Source: Candidatus Rokuibacteriota bacterium
Lineage (GTDB): Bacteria > Methylomirabilota > Methylomirabilia > Rokubacteriales > CSP1-6
DNA: 6,707 bases
NCBI GenBank assembly: GCA_016179165.1
Contig: JACORX010000446.1
Span: 1-6,707 of the forward strand
Direction of reading: 5' to 3'
Positions within the stretch are counted from its first letter, which is position 1. Each line of letters opens with the position of its first letter. The notes below the pieces were generated by a model that was given only the letters and a program-made list of their open reading frames with translations, searched no databases and was not told the origin of the DNA. Positions 4,809-6,707 of the stretch are shown here, piece after piece. Both the position numbers and the translations under genes were made by a program.

Positions 4809-5972
4809 GTGGATTTCGAGACCCTGGCAGCCCGCGGAGGCCGCGACGTTCCGTCTGCCAGCCGGCCGCTGACGCCGCCGATCTACCAGACCAATGTCTA
4901 CGTCTTCGAGGACATGGACACGGTCGAGTCGGTCTGGGAGGGTAAGAAGCCCGGCTTCGTCTACGGACGCTACGGGACGGCCAACCACACCATGCTGGAG
5001 GATCTGGTGGCGGCGCTCGAGGGCGCCGAGGCGGCGGTCGCCTGCGCCTCGGGCATGGGCGCGACCACGGCGCTGCTCTTCGGGCTTCTCACGGCGGGCG
5101 ATCACATCGTGGCGGCGCGCGATCTCTATGGTTCGACCACGGCGTTCCTAGATGACGAGGGGCGCCGGCTCGGCATCGAGACCGTGTTCGTCGACGCCAC
5201 CGTACCCGCGGCCCTGCTGGCGGCCCTGCGGCCGAATACCCGCGCGGTGTTCGTCGAGTCGCTCTCGAACCCGCTCCTGCGCCTCGTCGACCTCGAAGCG
5301 GTGGCGCCGCACCTTGCCGAGCGCGGCATCGAGCTGATCGTGGACTCATCCCTCGCCTCGCCCGCGGTGATGCGTCCGCTCGAGCATGGGGCGACGATTG
5401 TCATGCACAGCCTGACCAAGTTCATCTCCGGGCACGGTGATGTCACCGGCGGCATGGTGCTGGGACGCAAAGCGACCATGGATCGCGTCCGCGCCGCGAT
5501 GATTCGCTCTGGCACGAACCTCGGGCCCTTCGACGCCTGGCTCGCGACCCGCGGGGTCCGGACGCTCTGCGTGCGCGTCGAGCGGCAGTCGGCCAACGCG
5601 CTCGCGCTCGCCCGGGCCCGTGAGGCCCACCCGGCCGTGAAGCGCGTGTACTATCCGGGGCTCGACTCCCACCCGCAGAACGCGCTTGCCAGGCGCCTGA
5701 TGCCGGGTCCGGCCGGCGCGATCCTGTCGGTGGACCTCAAGGGCGGGACGCTGGCCGTCGAGCGCTTCATGCAGCGCTCCCGGCTGATGGAGTTCGCTCC
5801 GAGCTTCGCAGACGTGGCGACCACCTGGACGTACCCCGCGCGGACGTCCCACCGGCGCGTGTCCGATGAGACGAAAGCGGAGATGGGCATTGGCGCCGGG
5901 CTCATCCGGATCTCCGTCGGCCTCGAGAAGGTCGAGGACCTGATCAGCGACGCGACAGAGGCCCTCGCCTGA
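4809..5972 (+). CDS. PLP-dependent Cys/Met-metabolism enzyme (cystathionine gamma-synthase/lyase family), 387 aa
   Basis: This is a fold-type I transsulfuration enzyme that would handle cysteine, homocysteine, cystathionine or methionine-type substrates. The start is GTG 4809 behind a GGGGAGG ribosome binding site; the frame stays open upstream but that part overlaps the regulator gene. Family marks are LTPPIYQTNVYVF (residues 21-33), YGRYGTANHTMLE (52-64), ASGMGAT (80-86), DLYGSTT (105-111), VDSSLASP (178-185, Asp179 for the pyridine nitrogen) and the Schiff-base Lys204 in HSLTKFISGHGDVTGG. The residue after YG is Ser109, whereas methionine gamma-lyases carry Cys there, so gamma-lyase on methionine is less likely. 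The consensus NPT is changed to SNPLLR (153-158), so the exact substrate is open. The stop overlaps the next start (TGATG). Sitting between a PLP-sensing regulator and pdxS, it is a natural consumer of the cofactor made by this operon. Confidence 0.9.
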   Translation: MDFETLAARGGRDVPSASRPLTPPIYQTNVYVFEDMDTVESVWEGKKPGFVYGRYGTANHTMLEDLVAALEGAEAAVACASGMGATTALLFGLLTAGDHIVAARDLYGSTTAFLDDEGRRLGIETVFVDATVPAALLAALRPNTRAVFVESLSNPLLRLVDLEAVAPHLAERGIELIVDSSLASPAVMRPLEHGATIVMHSLTKFISGHGDVTGGMVLGRKATMDRVRAAMIRSGTNLGPFDAWLATRGVRTLCVRVERQSANALALARAREAHPAVKRVYYPGLDSHPQNALARRLMPGPAGAILSVDLKGGTLAVERFMQRSRLMEFAPSFADVATTWTYPARTSHRRVSDETKAEMGIGAGLIRISVGLEKVEDLISDATEALA

Positions 5973-6619
5973 TGCTGGCGACCGAGCGCGCGACCCTGGT
6001 GCAGCCGGTGGTGCTCGATGGCCGGCACGTGCGTCTCGAACCGTTGGGCGGCGGCCATGCCCGGGGCCTGGTCGCCGCCGCGAGCGGTCCGCGCGGGACC
6101 TACGCCTTCAGCACGGTGCCGGCGGACGAGCCGTCCATGGCGGGCTACATCGGGGCGGCGCTGCGGGATCAGGAGGCCGGCCGGGCACTGCCCTTCGCGA
6201 CGGTCGCGAAGGCGACCGGCCGGGTCGTCGGCAGCACGCGCTTCGGCAACATCGAGTTCTGGCCGTGGCCGCCGGGCAGCGCGAACCAGCGCGGCGGGGA
6301 TGTGCCCGACGCGGTTGAAATCGGCTGGACCTGGCTGGCAGCGGACGTCCAGCGGACGCCGATCAACACCGAGGCGAAGCTGGTGATGCTCGCCCACGCC
6401 TTCGAAACGTGGCGGGTCCACCGCGTGAGCCTCATGACCGACGCGCGCAACGAGCGCTCGCGCCGCGCGATCCTGAGGTTGGGCGCGCGCTTCGACGGCG
6501 TGATCCGGGCGCAGCGGCCAGGCTCGGACGGGGCGATCCGCGACACCGCGGCGTTCTCTATTCTCGATCACGAATGGCCGACGGCGAAGCAGCAGCTTCA
6601 ATCACGACTGAACCAGTGA
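5972..6619 (+). CDS. GNAT-family N-acetyltransferase, RimJ/RimL-like (215 aa)
   Basis: This transfers an acetyl group from acetyl-CoA to an amine; RimJ/RimL relatives act on protein N-termini and others on small molecules. Visible marks: LDGRHVRLEPLGGGHARGL (residues 15-33), a central beta-strand TGRVVGSTRFGNI (82-94), EIGWTWL (116-122), the CoA-binding segment RTPINTEAKLVMLAHAF (128-144), VHRVSLMTDARNERSRRAI (149-167) and the closing RDTAAFSILDHEWP (190-203). In the CoA loop the position that is often Gly is Pro130, which I have the impression is common in this subgroup. The stop codon of the preceding gene overlaps its ATG by one base, so the two are coupled. Its substrate is not evident. 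Its place between a PLP enzyme and pdxS could mean modification of an amino compound in the same pathway, or simply a shared transcript. Confidence 0.9.
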   Translation: MLATERATLVQPVVLDGRHVRLEPLGGGHARGLVAAASGPRGTYAFSTVPADEPSMAGYIGAALRDQEAGRALPFATVAKATGRVVGSTRFGNIEFWPWPPGSANQRGGDVPDAVEIGWTWLAADVQRTPINTEAKLVMLAHAFETWRVHRVSLMTDARNERSRRAILRLGARFDGVIRAQRPGSDGAIRDTAAFSILDHEWPTAKQQLQSRLNQ

Positions 6620-6633
6620 AAGGGGACACTCGC

Positions 6634-6707
6634 ATGGAACTCGGAACGATGAGGCTCAAGGTCGGGCTGGCGGAGATGCTCAAGGGCGGCGTGATCATGG
6701 ACGTGAC
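6634..6707 (+). CDS. pdxS: Pyridoxal 5'-phosphate synthase subunit PdxS, N-terminal start (cut by window end)
   Basis: Only 24 codons are visible: MELGTMRLKVGLAEMLKGG (1-19) followed by VIMDV. The stretch GLAEMLKGGVIMDV is a hallmark of the PdxS N-terminus, the lyase subunit that makes PLP from ribose 5-phosphate, glyceraldehyde 3-phosphate and ammonia supplied by PdxT. It starts 14 nt after the acetyltransferase stop, behind an AAAGGGG ribosome binding site with 8-nt spacing. It is in the same direction as the three genes before it, so it is likely in one operon with the MocR-type regulator. pdxT would be expected downstream outside the window. Identity rests on a short but very distinctive stretch. 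Confidence 0.9.
   Translation, partial: MELGTMRLKVGLAEMLKGGVIMDV

Noticed and set aside
5651..6601. A 316-codon open frame on the - strand opposite the acetyltransferase.
   Set aside because: It is a typical antisense shadow in GC-rich DNA; the + strand encodes clear GNAT and PLP-enzyme motifs.
1..6707. CRISPR array, tRNA, rRNA or transposase genes.
   Set aside because: No regularly spaced direct repeats, no tRNA cloverleaf or rRNA sequence, and no transposase motifs were seen.

Overview
The window is GC-rich, densely packed bacterial DNA with ATGA/GTGA overlaps and GTG starts. Codon use and the style of the proteins suggest a soil or subsurface lineage such as Rokubacteria, NC10 or a deltaproteobacterium. 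That placement is an impression, not a result. The window has three blocks.

Block 1 (1-1445, + strand) is the end of an operon: the C-terminal part of an amidase-signature enzyme, a small probable lipoprotein overlapping it by ATGA, and a stand-alone Smr-domain protein. It ends in a 141-base nested hairpin (1454-1594) that fills the gap to a convergent operon.

Block 2 (1597-3150, - strand, read right to left) is the unusual part. It runs: a caspase-like (DUF6642-like) protein with a His/Cys pair; a carboxymuconolactone decarboxylase/AhpD-type protein; a 61-residue protein of unknown function; and a SAM methyltransferase that has lost its core and is out of frame. The CMD/AhpD gene has an in-frame UGA exactly where the second cysteine of the CxxC motif belongs. 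A perfect 7-bp stem with a GGCU loop follows 10 nt later. I read this as a selenoprotein with a CxxU motif and a bacterial SECIS element. A standard gene caller would lose its first 37 residues and the active site. The last three genes are tightly coupled (5-nt gap, then a 4-nt overlap); the caspase-like gene lies 40 nt upstream of them.

Block 3 (3269-6707, + strand) is a vitamin B6-centred operon: a MocR/PdxR-type regulator, a PLP-dependent Cys/Met-metabolism enzyme, a RimJ/RimL-type acetyltransferase, and the start of pdxS, the PLP synthase subunit. The last gene points to PLP supply as the process controlled by the regulator, with a PLP-consuming enzyme in the same transcript.

Blocks 2 and 3 diverge from a compact control region (3151-3268). 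It has a perfect 10-bp inverted repeat, whose spacer holds a consensus TATAAT for the leftward operon, and a good sigma-70-type promoter for the rightward operon. One regulator could therefore govern both sides.
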